Program-made: the position numbers and the translations under genes
The notes under the pieces: model-generated
Told to the model about the DNA's origin: nothing
Databases searched by the model: none
What the model saw: the letters and a program-made list of their open reading frames with translations, nothing else
Source: Thinopyrum elongatum
Taxonomy: Eukaryota > Streptophyta > Magnoliopsida > Poales > Poaceae
Direction of reading: 5' to 3'
Assembly (NCBI GenBank): GCA_011799875.1
Contig: CM022298.1
Location: 190,238,423 to 190,302,422, forward strand
Length of the DNA: 64,000 nucleotides
In this document: positions 11,378 to 24,760 of the stretch, piece by piece
Layout: every line of letters begins with the position of its first letter
How positions within the stretch are numbered: position 1 is the stretch's first letter

Positions 11378-12669
11378 GTTGAATGAATTGAATATCATGA
11401 AGTTGAAATTATATATTCATATCATGCCTAGTAGTATCTTCACTTTGGGTTTAGAAAGTGAAATCATTTGAAGCTTGACAATCACAATATTGGTCATACA
11501 AGCAATTCATGAATAATTAGTATAAGGAAGAGAACTTTCACATACAAATATATTATCTTGTACATCTTCTATGATTGTGAATACCCATTAATTATTTTAA
11601 AACTTGAGCAAATTAGTTGAAGTTGGACAAGGAAGACAACATAATGAGTTATGGTTGTGTATATTTGCATAGAAGTTATATTGTTATGGATCCTCCAACA
11701 TGTGGTGTTTGACTAGGATCTTTTGCTAGCCAAAAATTCGTACTAATTAGAGATACTACTTGTGCATCCAAAGACCCTTAAACCTAGTTTCTTGCCATGA
11801 GTGTCCACCATACCTACCTATGGATTGAATAAGATCCCTCAAGTAAGTTGTCATCGGTGCATAAAGCAATAAAAATTGCTCCTAAATATGTTTAGTCTTT
11901 TATTGTAAGGGAAAATTGAGCGTTGTACGAACTTGTGATGGCAAAGTAATAAAAGCAATGGACTGCATAATAAAGGTTGCTATCATAAGGGGCAATATAA
12001 CGTGACGTTCCTTTGCATTAAGAGCTTGGGCATCCAAATAAAAAGCGCATGAAAACCTCTGCTTCCCTCTGCGAAGGGCCTATCTTTTACTTTTCAGTAT
12101 TTCCTTTTATGCAAGAGTCAATAGAATGCATTCTCATTTCAACCTCAATTATTCTCTAGTTGGCAAGCATCATGTGGTGTGGAAAGATCTAGGCACATAT
12201 GACCAGTCAAATATATTTGATCATGATTTATTATTGTTGACAATTATCTCTATGATAAATGAGTTGGGAGGCAAAACATTAAGCCCCTATCTTTCTCTGT
12301 GTTCGATGGATGCCATTTGTTCTAAGAATATGCTTTGAGTACTAGCAATCATAGAAGACTATATGATGATTGAGTATGTGGAGCTCTTACTTAGATTTTG
12401 TTGAATAAGTTGAATTGCAATTGTTTGGTGACTGACAACATAGGTTGTTGAGTTTCAAGAGAATTCATTGTTTGAACCTTAACATGTGAATTGGTTACTA
12501 CTTTAACATGAGAAGTTTTACGAGAAATAATTACTGTTATGATGCTAGGAAAAGTGATTGAAATTATCATTGATCAAACTTATGCACTTTGCTAGCATTC
12601 ACACTTCATAAATTATTTCTTTTATCATTTACCTACTCGAGGACGAGAAGGAATTAAACTTGGGGATGC

Positions 12670-14324
12670 TGATACGTCTCCAATGTATCTATAATTTATG
12701 AAGTATTCATGCTGTTATACTATCATTCTTGGATGTTTTACAATCATTTTATAGCAACTTTATATCATTTTTTGGGACTAACCTATTGACATAGTGCCCA
12801 GTGCCAGTTGCTGTTTTTTGCTTGTTTTTTACATCGCAGAAAATCAATACCAAACGGAGTCCAAACGCAGCAAAACTTTTTGGAGATTTTTTCTGGAACA
12901 GAAGACACCCGGTGGGCCAAAGAAGTACCAGAGGGGAGCTCCGAGGGGAGCACAACCCGCCAGGGCGCGCCTGGGGGCCCACCTCGGTGACCTCCCACAC
13001 CGCCTCTTCGCCCTATAAATTGCCAAATATTCCAAAAACCCATGGGGTAACCCTAGATCAGAAGTTCCGCTGCTGCAAGCCTCTGTAGCCACGAAAAACC
13101 AATCTAGACCCCGTTCCGGCACCCTGCTGGAGGGGGAAATCATCACTGGTGGCCATCTTCATCATCCCGGCGGCCACCATGATGAGGAGGGAGTAGTCCA
13201 CCCTCGGGGCTGAGGGTTTGTACCAGTAGCTATGTGTTTAATCTCTCTCTCTCTCACGTGTTCTTGAGATGTCACGATCTTGATGTATCGCGGGCTTTGT
13301 TAATATAGTCGGATCATATGGTGTTTTCCCCTCTCTATCTTGTTGTGAATTGAGTTTTCCCTTTGAGATTTCGTTCTTATCGGATTGAATACTTTTATGG
13401 ATTTGAGAACACTTTATGTATGTCTTGCTACGAATATCCGTGGTGACAATGGGGTATCATATTGATTCACTTGATATATGTTTTGGCACTCAACTCGCGG
13501 ATTCCCGAGGTAACATTGGGGTAATCTATGCATAGGGGTTGATGCACGTTCTTGTCTTTGTTTCTCCGGTAGAAATCTTGGGGCACTCTTTGAAGTTCTT
13601 TGTGTTGGATTGAGTATTATGAATCTGAAATTGTTTGATGCATATCGTATAATCAACTCACGGATACTCGCGGTGACATTAGAGTTGGTTGACGTGTATC
13701 ATATGGTGTTATTTTAGTACGAACTCTTGGTTAGATCGATCAGAAAGAATAGCTTGGTGTTATTTTAGTACGAACTCTAGGATAGATTGATCGGAAAGGA
13801 TAGCTTTGAGGTGGTTTCGTACCCTACAAACAATTTCTTCTGATGTTCTCCGCTAGATAGGAACTTTGGAGTGATTCTTCATCGCACGTTGAGGGATAGT
13901 TATATGATCCAATTATATTAGCATTGTTGAGAGATTGCACTAGCGAAAGTACGGACCCTAGGCCTCATTTTCAAGCATTGCAATACCGTTTGTGCTCCGT
14001 TTTATCAATTGCTACCTTGCTGTTTTTTATTTTTCATATTACAGAAATCAATATCTACTATCATTACTACACTTGTATCACCATCTCTTTGCTGAACTAG
14101 TGCATCTATACAAATTACCATTGTATTTGGTGTGTTGGGGACACAAGAGACTTTTTGTTATTTGGTTGCAGGGTTGTTTGAGAGAGACCATCTTCATCCT
14201 ACGCCTACCACGGATTGATAAACCTTAGGTCATCCACTTGAGGGAAAATTGCTACTGTCCTACAAAACTCTGCGCTTGGAGGCCCAACACGAGTCTACAA
14301 GAACAAGTTGTGTAGTAGACATCA
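12670..14324 (+). repeat. 3' LTR of element 7081-14324
   Basis: TGATACGTCTCCAATG...ACATCA, 1,655 bp, preceded by the polypurine-type tract ending AAACTTGGGGATGC (12656-12669). Confidence 0.9.
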
Positions 14325-15303
14325 GTGTACTGCCAAACGGAGGAAACAAACTACGCTTTGAGCGCCTACGGTCGAAACGGGCTCCTGTTCATCGAGAGAG
14401 GTGTAGCGTACCGCAAAATGGGACTCCCGGGGATATTGTTCATCACCGTCTACTCCCTCGCTCCAGCCTCCATGGATTACTGTTCATCCACCGTCGACCT
14501 CCTCCAGCCTCCATCGGCTACTGTTCTTCTAGCCCTCCATGGGGTCCTGTTCATCCACCCCCAACCTGCTGGGCTATGGCGGCCTCCTCGGGGTCCTGTT
14601 CCTCCAACCCCCTCTGGGAACTATTCATCCACAGCCAACCAACTGGCTCGATCGATCGATGCGTCTTGACTCGTGTCTACGTGTATGACGCGCGAGGCAA
14701 CAACGGGCACTGTTCATCGACAGGCAACCCAACAGGCTACGTCTCGCACATACGGGTGCCTTCAGCTTCAGTAAGCAGCGAGAAGGATTGATCGGGTTCA
14801 GTTAGGCAGCGAAGGAATTGCTCGGGTTCAGTTAGGCAGCAAAGGATCGATCGGCTTTAGTGGCTAGAGGTGGTGCAAGGGTGAGATCGATAGCTCAGGT
14901 TCGGTAAGCGAATGCCTCTCCATCACACTTGGGTTCAGTTAGCGAACGCCTCACACACACACACACACACCTAGCTATGAGAGAAACACGCAAACCACAC
15001 TACATCGCTCGGCCCCGACCACCCACCCTGACCGGGAACTCCGAGAAAATTTCCTCACCCTCACTTCTACCAGAATTTTTTATGTCATGGACGGCCCAAA
15101 GAATGTCATGCAGGTGCGTCCCCGGCCTGCCCAGGACGAAAAGCCCATTTTCTATCATGATTTTCTGTCGTAGAAGTAGGAGCCCATCACATCTATGAGG
15201 ATACATGTTTTTGTCACAATTATCATCATAGAAGTGTCATAAGCATGACAGAAAAACTTTTCGTTCGGGCCAAAATGTCACGGATGTGTCTTTTTTTGTA
15301 GTG
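14325..15303. mobile_element. CACTA transposon (Caspar-like), right fragment with terminus
   Basis: Continues the left fragment, with repeated CTGTTCATC phrases (14380-14730), GTTCAGTTAGGCAGC repeats (14800-14850) and a CA microsatellite. The extreme end reads TTTTTTTGTAGTG (15291-15303), the reverse complement of CACTACAAAAAAA, a CACTA terminus. Subterminal text such as ATGTCACGGATGTGTC and CATGACAGAAAAAC matches the abundant Triticeae Caspar family as I remember it. It abuts a copia LTR interior, so it was probably inserted there. Confidence 0.75.
14951..14971. repeat. (CA)n microsatellite
   Basis: About ten CA units inside the CACTA right fragment. Confidence 0.8.
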
Positions 15304-16387
15304 ACCAGGTTTTGTAAAGTATAGAGAAGCAAAGGTAACATCACATGATAACCAAAGGTTCACTCGAATATCATTCGTGTAATCATAGGGACCGATATGG
15401 ATGTCCATGGTTCCACTATCGGTCATTGAATGAAGGGGTTTTGTTCATGTCTGTGATTTACCGAACCTACGGGGTCACAAGATTAAGGTAATCATGATCT
15501 GATGAGTGTTAGTGGTACGGGAGTAATGGGAATATATTTGTGAAATTGTTTCATTAATATCCGGAATAGTTCCAAGAGGTTCTGGAAGCGTTTCGGGGTC
15601 ACGGGAAGGGTTTCGGTGAATATCGGGTATTATCGATTAATTATAATAGGTGGAAAATATTTTTGGGGATGTTAAAGTATATATATAATGCTCTAAATTT
15701 TTTTACAACATTTTATATTGAATTTAAATATCAACGGGCCTAAAAAGGCCAAGAGGTGGAAGGCAACTTAGGCCAAAAAGGCCCAAGTGGGAAAGTGCCT
15801 CCCTTCCGTAAGGAAGGTAGCCGAATTGGGGAAGGGGAGGAGTCAGACTCCTCCTCCCCTTAGATGGCGCACCAATGGGGACTCCTTCCCCTTGGTGGCA
15901 GCCCTCCCTCTCCCCTCCAACCTATATATACAAGGGGATTTTGTTCTTTTGAGATACAAGTTTTGGAGCCTCCACTAGTTGATCTAATTATAGTTCTTGT
16001 TGGTCCTAGTTGACTAATTATAGCTAGCCCAAGCCACCTCCAATCCTCATAATTAGAAGCCCTGTGTGGTTCTAATCTCCTCCCTCTAATTCTTCGGCAA
16101 TGATTAGCTCTAGACAGTGAAGCGCTGCCGGATCGTGAAGACCGTAAGCTTGCAACCAAGTAGAGAGTCCATGCTTTCGGTCTTCAGTTCGAGGATCGTT
16201 CGAGGGCGGTTCGTGGGATCATCATCGACGTTCGTGGGACTCCAAGTATGATCTACACTTACTCATCTACTTTCACTGCACTCCCGGAGTCAGTAACGAT
16301 CATTGATACAAACCCTATATGCATCTTCATATTGTTCCTGGGTGATCGTAGGGCGATTTTTTTTGTTTTCTACTACGTTTCCCAACA
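15304..16387 (+). repeat. 5' LTR of the copia element, left-truncated
   Basis: Ends TTTCCCAACA, immediately followed by the primer-binding site. TATATATA at 15923-15930 (context CCAACCTATATATACAAGGG) is a likely TATA box. Confidence 0.8.
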
Positions 16388-16402
16388 GTGGCATCATGAG
16401 CG
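16388..16402 (+). other. Primer-binding site, initiator tRNA-Met type
   Basis: GTGGCATCATGAGCG, a decayed form of TGGTATCAGAGC, the usual copia primer site in plants, directly after the LTR. Confidence 0.7.
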
Positions 16403-19080
16403 GTTCTATGAGTAGATGCAGGTTGCGATCTAGATCACATGTGGATGTGTGGGTGATGTTCTTGCTATGCTTCCCTCGAGTGTTGCTTCAGTTCAGTTCA
16501 TTCCTGGCATGGTGTCGCTTTTTACAAGGTTTTGACAATCGCTCGGCTCTGGCTGTCGACGATCTGCTAATAGTTCCTTGGGCTTCACCATAGTCAAGAA
16601 TAGTGAACCATCGCGTACGCAAGAGGGCGATGAAGATGGATGATCTTCTAGGGGGTTACGCGTATTAGACGAAGTTTAGTGTGGGGGAACGAGATTTTTA
16701 ATTAAGTCTCTTCTTTCACACACGCCGAAAGTTAATCTAGCAACAAGGATTATCACTTTATGGTGTGCATGTAGGTAGCTAGGTTTATCCGGAAATCATA
16801 GAAGCCACATAATTAAAATTTTCCAAACCGATTAGAGGACGTCTAACTTGGTTTTGCAAGGTTTGCATATGATGTGGTATAGCCTTCATCATGATAATGA
16901 GTTTATGTATGAGATGGTTATATGCTGTAATGTTAAGTGGCCTGCGCGTCACGGCATGATGGCTGGAGCCACGAGATTACCACCTTAATGTAAATACCGT
17001 AGATATAGGTTACATGTGACGGTGGCAAGACGTACTCGCAGGACCTCGATGAGGAGAATGTGTACCAGGCGCGGGACAAGGAGCTATAATTCTGTGCCAT
17101 GACGGAATTTCAGATTTTGGTGCCACGATAACATTTTCTGAAATGGCCACCACAGCAATATTTTCTGAGATTGCCACCATGGCAATGTTTTTGAAACGGT
17201 TGCCACGGAAACGAAATATTGGCCGTCATGTCGCTTCAACTGGAGATTGAAGATGATCAGGAGGAACTCCCGGCGCCCAGGGCTATACCATATCGTGCTA
17301 TTATGAATTGCCTGAGATGTTTATCCTTTTGTTGTTTGCACCTTTTGATTGCGCAGTAGTCAATTATTAGGGTGATCTCTCACGGTAAATATCAAGTTAA
17401 AAGGTGCTCTTCCCAGTGTTGCAACCGTCTAGAACACGTAGCATTCCAGAGTGTGTCATGTCCACATGAGTACAAATGGGACGTGAGGTGTAAGACGGGG
17501 ATGGTCAGACCAAGGATGCAGATTGCACTTGGTTGTCTGGAAGTTCTAGCAGAATCATTCTGAGTTCGGAGCACGAAGCATCGAAAGATGAACAAGAGTC
17601 ATACGGAGATATGATCGGCAAAAGCTTGCCCACCGGTCAAAATTCTCGTCATCAGTGATGTCCACATCAATGGCTGACAACTAGATTTCGATCTTGAATC
17701 ACTCACTATCAATTATGAGAGATATTAATTTGAGTGGGAGCACAATTATGTATTAATTAAGTTTAATAACTAGTGCAAATTAATTATGAACAATATCTAT
17801 GTGTAGTTTGCATTATAGTTGTAGAATTATGGTTCACGGTTTCTCCTTTGTTATTGAAATTGATTGACTGTTATTTATCTGGTTGAAACTTTATGTTTGA
17901 GAGGATCGTCCTCTAAAAGTGCCAAGAAGGATTTTTTGTCGTACTGTATGTTTACAATACTCTCTTGCTGATGCTATGGATGACGAAACTCACGATCCAA
18001 AAACTAGAATTGCATTACAGTCTGCTTGCTTTCGAGAAACCCGAACTTCAAAAATGTTTGGGATAGTTATGTGATATTCTTGGAACTAAAAATTGATTTC
18101 AGAAACAAACAAAGACTAAAAGATATGCGATATCTAAAGAAGTGTTTTGTTTGCAAGTTGTAGTGAAGCGTTCAACTATGTGTAAGACTAAAATACATAA
18201 GATCCAGAAGAACACCAGTCATGTGTTGACGGTGAGAACTTATAGAGAAAGAACAAACCGAAGGATGTAATGAGACTTACACTCCTAGGGAAGTTCAGGG
18301 CTCATGCATGCCACTCTTAAAGTTGATGTTTCTTCTGAGAGTGAGAGAAATATTGAAGTAAAACTATAAAAGTAAAAGGCAGAAAGAAAAGAAGACGAGA
18401 ATGTCCAGCTCAGCTATGAATGTCATATGAGTTATGAGATGTAGAGATGTTTTGTCAAATAAAGTGTAGTTCTTGGGAAATATGATCAATTTGTTAATCA
18501 CTGATTCTTTGGTATTGTGATTAAAAGTTTGATCACAAGGATATCAACTCGACTGCAAAAGGATATCGACTCGATTGCATATTATTGCGAATCGTTGGAA
18601 GAAACTGTGAACGACCTAAATGACCAACAAGTAATGAGGTTAAAATATTTGATGGATTGTAAAAGGTTACAATATTTCCATCAGTGTATTTCCTCTATAT
18701 TTATTATCATAATTCATTTTAGAGTTTTTGTACACTCTAGCCCATTGCATAGAAGTTGCAAGGAGGTTGTTCATGAGAGAACAATAGTTGTTCGATGTTA
18801 TGAGCAAAAGGCCATACTCCTATTGTGAATAAGATGTATGTTATGAATATTGAAAATAAAATTGAACATCCATAACACTGATGCTAAATGTCGCAAGAGT
18901 AAAAGAATACCACATTTGTGTGGCACTGCATTTAGTCACATTGGAGAAACCAGCATGGAGAAATTCCATAGTGATGAATTTTGAAGTCGTCTGATTGAGA
19001 ATCATCCGACACTTGCAAATTTCATCCAATTAGTGAAGTAAACTAAAATACCATTTACAGGCCATAGAGAACGAGCAACA
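16403..19080 (+). other. Copia internal region, gag part not readable
   Basis: No continuous coding frame. At 17100-17220 there are three near-repeats of GCCAC(C/G)A...GCAAT(A/G)TTTT. Any gag is too decayed to identify by eye. Confidence 0.5.
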
Positions 19081-21330
19081 AAATAATTGGCAATATGCAT
19101 ATCGATCTGTGTAGTCCAATAAGTGTTGTTGCAAGCAGTGGCTTTATCTATCTTCAAGGGTGACTCAAGTAGATTTTTATATTTACTTATTGAGACATAA
19201 AACTGTATCTTTTGAAATGTTTCAGAAGGTTTTCAGATTGAAGTAGAATTTATTGTAACAAGAAAATTATGTTTCTTCAATTTGATTGCAGAAAAGAATA
19301 TTTGAGTTACCAGTTTAGCGGATGTCTGATGAGCTATGAAAGGTATTTTATAGCTTGCAACTCCTAGAACACTACTAAGAGTAGAGTGTTTTAAGTAGAT
19401 GCAATCAAGCTATGTATGACATGGTGAGATCAAGGGTGACATTAATTATTTCGCTAATATACTTTTAATGTGATGCTTTAGAGACTGTGGCTTTTACACT
19501 AAAAAGAGCGCCATCATAATTTGTCGAAATAAGTGCTACTTTGTAGGTTATCCCAAATGGTTCGGTGTTCCTCTATCACTATGCCAAGGCAAAGTGTTTT
19601 GTCACAGAGTGTGGAAATTTTGAAGAAAATATTTTCTGCAAAAGAGTGAGTGGGAGGACGGTGCAATTCGACGAGATTACAGAATCTTCGTGATCATGTC
19701 AAAGAAAAGAAACGCTAGAAGTGGTTCTAAAAATTTCTTACTGCGACTGATACAGAAGCCTCTATATAGGATATAGAGACTTTGGTCGAACATGCAGCTC
19801 AACTATATAGGTTGGAAAATTCGTACAGACCTTCAGGGTATGCAAACGAAATATTATTGAAACAAACAATGAACCTAATACACAGAGAAGCGTTGACGAG
19901 CCCTAACTCCGGAATTGGCTACACGCCAAAATAATCCGAGGTAGCATCATACACATAATTCAAGTTTAGAAATTGATAGACCCTCTGAAAGACTTAAAGT
20001 CTAAAGTGTAGTGATGGATCTATAAATTGATAGAGATAAAAATGTTTTATAATGCTTGACTTGCTGCAAATAGTTTATGAAAATATCAAGGAGTTGATTA
20101 TGACGAGATTGTCTCATCATAATAATGCTTAAAGTTAGTTCGGATTAAACTAGTAATTACTAAATATTTCAGTTATGAGATATAACAGATGGATATAGAA
20201 CCAAGGATGTATATTTGATACGGCCCAAGGTAATTTTCTCGACCCAGAGGATGCTAGTAAGTGTGCAAACTTCAAGAGATCCAGTAATGATCTGAAGCAA
20301 GCCTAGTGGAGTTGGAATCTATGTTTTGATGAATTGATCAAATAATATGATTTCATCGATAGAAACAAAGATGCTTGTATTTACAAGAAAGTAAGTGGGA
20401 GCACGATAATATTTCTAACAGTGTGTGTGCATGACACATTGTTGATTGGAAATTATATAAATTTCTTGACATGGATTAAGACTTTATTGAAAATAGTTTT
20501 TCAGTAAAGTACTTAGGCAATATAGTCCTTGTATTAGACATAATAATCTATGGAGATAGTAGTGTCTAATCAGACTTAGCCAAAAATACATATTGACAAA
20601 AGTACTAAAGTAGTTTAGTATGAAAAATGTCAATAAGAGTTTTCTTGTCAAAATCACATGGAAGGAGTTCTTAGCAATAATCGGTATCTTGAAATACTGA
20701 TGAGTGAAATACATGATTTGAATCACACTTGTGTTAATTCCATGGTATGTAAATAACCAGATATGTCCAATTACTCCAAGTAAGTTGTGAGTAAAGTGAC
20801 CAGAATGGTCAAATTGTTGATCCTAGGACAACAGTGAAAATATCATTAAGTATTAACGACATGTTTCTCGCATATGGAGATAATGAATAGAATGTTGTAA
20901 GGAGTTACATCAATACATGCTTGATGTAAGTAGTACATCGACAAAAATCTTCAATTGGTGCTCCAAGCAAATTTCAATTTAAAAGATTTATGGTGGCATA
21001 GTAAATTGGAATTGGTCCAAGAAAGTAACTGTGGTGAATTCTATAACATAAAGTTAAGTATATTGTCGCTTTAGAAGCAACAATAGAGGGTGATGAATCA
21101 TAAGTTCACTTATGAACTTGGTATGATTCTAGATGATTGTGCAAAAAGAACACTATTTTCAGATAGTGGTTCTATAGCTCAATCTAAGGAATCAAAGGTC
21201 TTACCGATGATTCAATATATACTAAGCTTGTTTCACACAGATTATGAATTTATGTGAAAGCATGACGGATCCATTGAAATGCAAATGATACACATGGATC
21301 TGAAGTTGTCAGATTTGATAGGACGAAGTC
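19080..21330 (+). pseudogene. pol: Copia pol remnant: integrase, RT, RNase H
   Basis: Fragments in changing frames keep the copia order. Integrase: MHIDLCSPISVVASSGFIYL near 19095 and MYDMVRSRVTL ... ALETVAFTLKRAPS near 19410-19520. RT: ACIYKKVSGSTIIFL near 20370, then VCVHDTLLIGN near 20420, where the family has YVDD-LLIGN. The catalytic YVDD is altered to CVHD in this reading. RNase H-like traces lie at 20950-21330. Many stops and frameshifts; clearly dead and older than the other elements here. Confidence 0.8.
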
Positions 21331-21411
21331 TATACCACAAGCAAAGCATGGACTGACACCAGATTGCCATTGGTGTAAAAGTTAAAAGTGCTAACTATAT
21401 TATTGACTCTA

Positions 21412-21426
21412 GTGCAAGTGGGAGAC
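21412..21426 (+). other. Polypurine tract of the copia element
   Basis: GTGCAAGTGGGAGAC directly before the 3' LTR, in the context GACTCTAGTGCAAGTGGGAG typical of Triticeae copia elements. Confidence 0.8.
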
Positions 21427-22125
21427 TGTTGGAAATATGCCCTAGAGGCAATAATATTGTATTATTATATTTCCGTTATTCATAATTAAGAGTTTATATT
21501 TCATGCTATAACCGCTATGATCCTGGAATACGCGATTCAGTGGAAAACTCATATGCACGTGTGAAATGATAAACGGTAAACAATAGGTTCCCAGTCTTGC
21601 CTCTAAGATTGGCTCAAGCGTTTTCTGTATCTTAGGATATCATTAAGTGTAACGATAGTCCTAAAACAACATTGAGGGTATGATGTTAGAAGAACGATCA
21701 TATTGAATCAACCCAATACTTGTCTGTTATACTTTGTGATTATATCATCTGAAATCATCAGTTATAACACGAAGTGTTAGCATGTATTTTAGTTCCTCAG
21801 ACCATGAGAGTGTCTCGGTCACTTCCTACCAGACAGTGGGCTTTGGGGTTTCTCAAACGTCATGTGTAACAAGGTGATCATAACGACAACTTTCAGGCTC
21901 ACCGAAAAGTTTGACAAGTGACTGGATAGCTCGAGAGTGCGATTTTATCCTTCGACGATGGAGTGATATTCTTAGGGCCCTCTAGGTGTGACGGCATCCA
22001 TCATCGTCTGGCCAGACACAGGTGACTACATCACGAGGATGCCAGAACATGTCAACGAGAAAGAAGAACAAAACCGGTAACGGGAGCAATGGTATAGTGA
22101 GCATGGTGATGACTCAAGAGGATAC
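21427..22125 (+). repeat. 3' LTR of the copia element, right-truncated
   Basis: Starts TGTTGGAAATATGCCCTAGA. About 700 bp remain before an unrelated LTR begins at 22126. Confidence 0.8.
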
Positions 22126-22923
22126 TGTTGGAATCGGGGCTCTGGGGACCCAAGAAAGGTTTGAACTCTGGGGTGTGCTCGCAGAACCTCGCTAAGCCAT
22201 ACCTCACTGCACACTATCTCATGGCGATGCTCCAGCGTGCTCGAGCGAGAGGAAAGACGAACTACAGACACAAAAGTTTATCCAAGTTCAGGCCACCTTG
22301 CGGTGTAAGACCCTACTCCTGCTTTGTGGTTTGATTGCCTCGCGAGGGAGGATGGGAGTGTGTGTACAAGGAGGATGAATAGCCTCAGGAGGTTCGGATG
22401 GCTCCAGGGAATCGATCCTCCCCTATCGTGGTGGCTTGCCTATACTTATACAGCCCTTGGTCCTCTTCCCCCGAAAACACAAGGCGGGAAGGGTTGCCAC
22501 AACGGCCATTTTTGAAGGGGGACAGGAGTACAACTTATCCTAACTAAAGGTGGTCTTCGCCTGCCAAAGCTTCCTGCCATGGCGCGTCGGTGGGCTCGGT
22601 GATGACCCCCGTCCTGGCGAGCCCACTGTCCTGGCCTTCTTGCACGAAAGTGGTAACCTTTGGGGATTGCTTCGGGAACCAACGCGCCGTCCGTGCTGCC
22701 TTAGCACGAAAGAGGAAAGCCTCCACATCCACGCCTGCTGGTGCCCCTGGCTCCGCTTGTCACCACGTGCGTCACCCATGTGGAGACGCAGGGCCGCGTG
22801 ACTCCTTCATCTGATCCTTGACCTGCACGCCTCCGCGAGGGGCCTCGGGAGGCTGCCTCGGGAAGCCGCCTCGCGAGGCTGTCGACGATGCGCGCCTCGC
22901 GAGGAGGGGGTCCTCACGAGGGC

Positions 22924-24261
22924 TGATACGTCTCCAACGTATCTATAATTTATGAAGTATTCATGCCATGTTTGCAACAATTTTATATGGTTTTGGTATG
23001 ATTTTATTAGAACTAACCCGGAATGACGCTGTTTTCAGCAGAACTACCGTGGTGTTGTTTTTTGTGCAGAAATAAAAGTTCTCGGAATGGGCTGTAAATT
23101 GACGATGATTTTTTTATGGACCAAAAGAGACCCCCGAAGCACCGGAGCTGGGCAAGGAAGTGACCGAGGAGGCCACCAGCCTGGGGGGCGCGCCTCCCAA
23201 GCTTGTGGGCCCCTCGGGCACCCCCTGACTTGTTTCCAACACCAAAAATTCTTATAAATATGGAAACCTCCGAAAAGAACCCTAGATCAGAAGTTTCGCC
23301 GCCGTAAGCCTCTGTAGCCATGAAAAACCAATTAGGAGCCCGTTCCGGCATCCTGCCGGAGGAGGAAACCATCACCGGAGGCCATCTTCATTATCCCGGC
23401 GGTCTCCAAGACGAGGAGGGGTAGTTCACCCTCGGGGCTGAGGGTATGTACCAGTAGCTATGTGTTTGATCTTTCTCTCTTGTGTTCTTGATTTGGCACG
23501 ATCTTGACGTAACGCGAGCTTTGTTAATATATTTGGATCTTATGGTGTTCCTTCCTCTCTACCTTCTTGTGATGAATTGAGTCTTGCTCTTTGAGGTTTC
23601 ATTATGTTGGATTGAGTATTGGATTTGAGAACACTTGATGTATGTCTTGCGATGGGATATCTGTGGTGACAATGGGATGTTCTATTGATTCACTTGATGT
23701 ATGTTTTGGCACTCAACTCGCGGATTCCCGAGGTGACATTGGGGTAATCTATGCATAGGGTTGATGCATGTTTTCATCCTACGTTCTCCGATAGAAACTT
23801 TGGAGTGATTCTTTGTTGCATGTTTAGGGAGTGTTATATGATTCAATTATGTTATCATTGTTGAGAGAATTTGCACTAGTGAAAGTATGAACCCTAGGCC
23901 TTGTTTTCAAGCATTGCAACACCGTTTTTGCTCACTTTTGTTACTAGTTACCTTGTTGTTTTCATATTTTCAGAATACAAAAACCTATATCTACTATCCA
24001 TATTACACTTGTATCACCATATCTTCGCCGAACTAGTGCACCTATACAATTTACCGTTGTATTGGGTGTGTTGGGGTCACAAGAGAATGTTTGTTATTTG
24101 GTTGCAGGGTTGTTTGAGAGAGACCATCTTCATCCTATTCCTCCCACGGATTGAGAAACCTTAGGTCATCCACTTGAGGGAAAATTGCTACTGTCCTACA
24201 AAATTCTGTGCTTGGAGGCCCAACACGAGTCTACAAGAAGAAGGTTGCGTAGTAGACATCA
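22924..24261 (+). mobile_element. Solo LTR (TGATACGTCTCC family), 1.3 kb
   Basis: TGATACGTCTCCAACG...GTAGACATCA, the same LTR group as element 7081 but a different subfamily. The 5-bp flanks are agggc (22919-22923) and atggc (24262-24266), a TSD with one mismatch. There is no internal region, so this is a recombination product. It is nested in the gypsy LTR 22126-24371. Confidence 0.85.
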
Positions 24262-24617
24262 ATGGCCTTGCTCATGAAGTCCAAAGGTGGGCCAGCATGG
24301 GCCTTCCGTTGGCGCCGCGCCCTGGACCGCAAGCAGACGGGCCTAGGTACCCCAGTCCCATGGGCCCGACAGTAGCCCCCGGGTCCGCGGCACGCACGAC
24401 TTCGCCTGCGACGGAAGGAGGAAGGGGGCGAAACGACGCGGGCCCCAACCGCCTGCAGGCCTGGCTCGACGCGTGGCGCACGACGGGGCGCGGGACACCC
24501 CCACTTCTCCCACGATGTCTCGCCAATTGCCCGGGCTGACATAAAGCCCGGCAGGCGCTGCGCGGGGCCATCATTGCTCTGAAGGCGAAGGGGCACGGAC
24601 CGGCCTACCTTGAGTGC

Positions 24618-24624
24618 TATATAA
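24618..24624 (+). promoter_or_regulatory. TATA-like box 80 bp upstream of the gag ATG
   Basis: TATATAA in the context GAGTGCTATATAAGGGC, in the leader, outside the LTR as I delimit it. The gypsy element at 56234 has a similar TATAAAA 124 bp before its gag ATG. Confidence 0.4.
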
Positions 24625-24697
24625 GGGCAAGGGGTCGGACCCCTTGGCGCATCTCCTTCTTCTCGCTTCTCCATTTCCACCCGCCATTGATGTAGCC

Positions 24698-24760
24698 ATG
24701 GCGCCCTTGAGGAGGTTCTCCGCCGCCGAGAAGGGGAAGGCAGCGCTAGAAGAGGTGGCA
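24698..24760 (+). pseudogene. gag-like N-terminus, cut by CACTA-like DNA
   Basis: MAPLRRFSAAEKGKAALEEV, then unrelated sequence. The basic, AEKGKA-containing start resembles the beginning of gypsy-type gag proteins of the kind at 57355 (from memory). Coding is lost after about 20 residues. The segment from codon 3 onward is part of the 421-bp tandem duplication, so a second headless copy lies at about 25124-25180. Confidence 0.5.

Larger units (their letters stand above)
9654..12651 (+). other. Internal region with no gene (3 kb)
   Basis: AT-rich, many stops in all frames. It holds the duplicated ~720-bp module, a GGGGATGCC hairpin pair and two stem-loops described separately. The rest (11400-12650) shows no coding or repeat signal that I can support. 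Confidence 0.6.
7081..14324 (+). mobile_element. Complete non-autonomous LTR retrotransposon, 7.2 kb
   Basis: Two LTRs (7081-8766 and 12670-14324) start TGATACGTCTCC and end GTAGTAGACATCA. The 5-bp flanks are gcgta (7076-7080) and gtgta (14325-14329), a TSD with one C-to-T change. A tRNA-Asp-type primer site follows the 5' LTR and a purine-rich tract precedes the 3' LTR. The 3.9-kb internal region has one 254-codon frame and no protease, RT, RNase H or integrase, so the element depends on another element for movement. It is inserted in a CACTA transposon. Confidence 0.92.
15304..22125 (+). mobile_element. Decayed Ty1/copia retrotransposon
   Basis: Partial 5' LTR, primer site, about 5 kb of stop-ridden internal sequence with integrase, RT and RNase H traces in copia order, polypurine tract, partial 3' LTR starting TGTTGGAAATATGCCC. 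The 5' LTR lost its left part at the CACTA boundary (15303) and the 3' LTR its right part at the gypsy LTR (22126), so the two LTR pieces do not visibly overlap. A BARE1/Angela-related family by its ends, but not closely. Confidence 0.85.
22126..24760 (+). mobile_element. Gypsy LTR, leader and gag start (partial element)
   Basis: Starts TGTTGGAATCGGGGCTCTGG. A solo LTR interrupts it at 22924-24261. It resumes and the LTR appears to end ...GGGCCCGACA at 24371, followed by GTAGCCCCCGGG, similar to what follows the LTR at 56816 (TTAGCCCCCGAA). A GC-rich leader leads to a gag-like ATG at 24698, and the element stops about 60 bp later where CACTA-like sequence begins. The 3' remainder is not in the window. 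Confidence 0.65.
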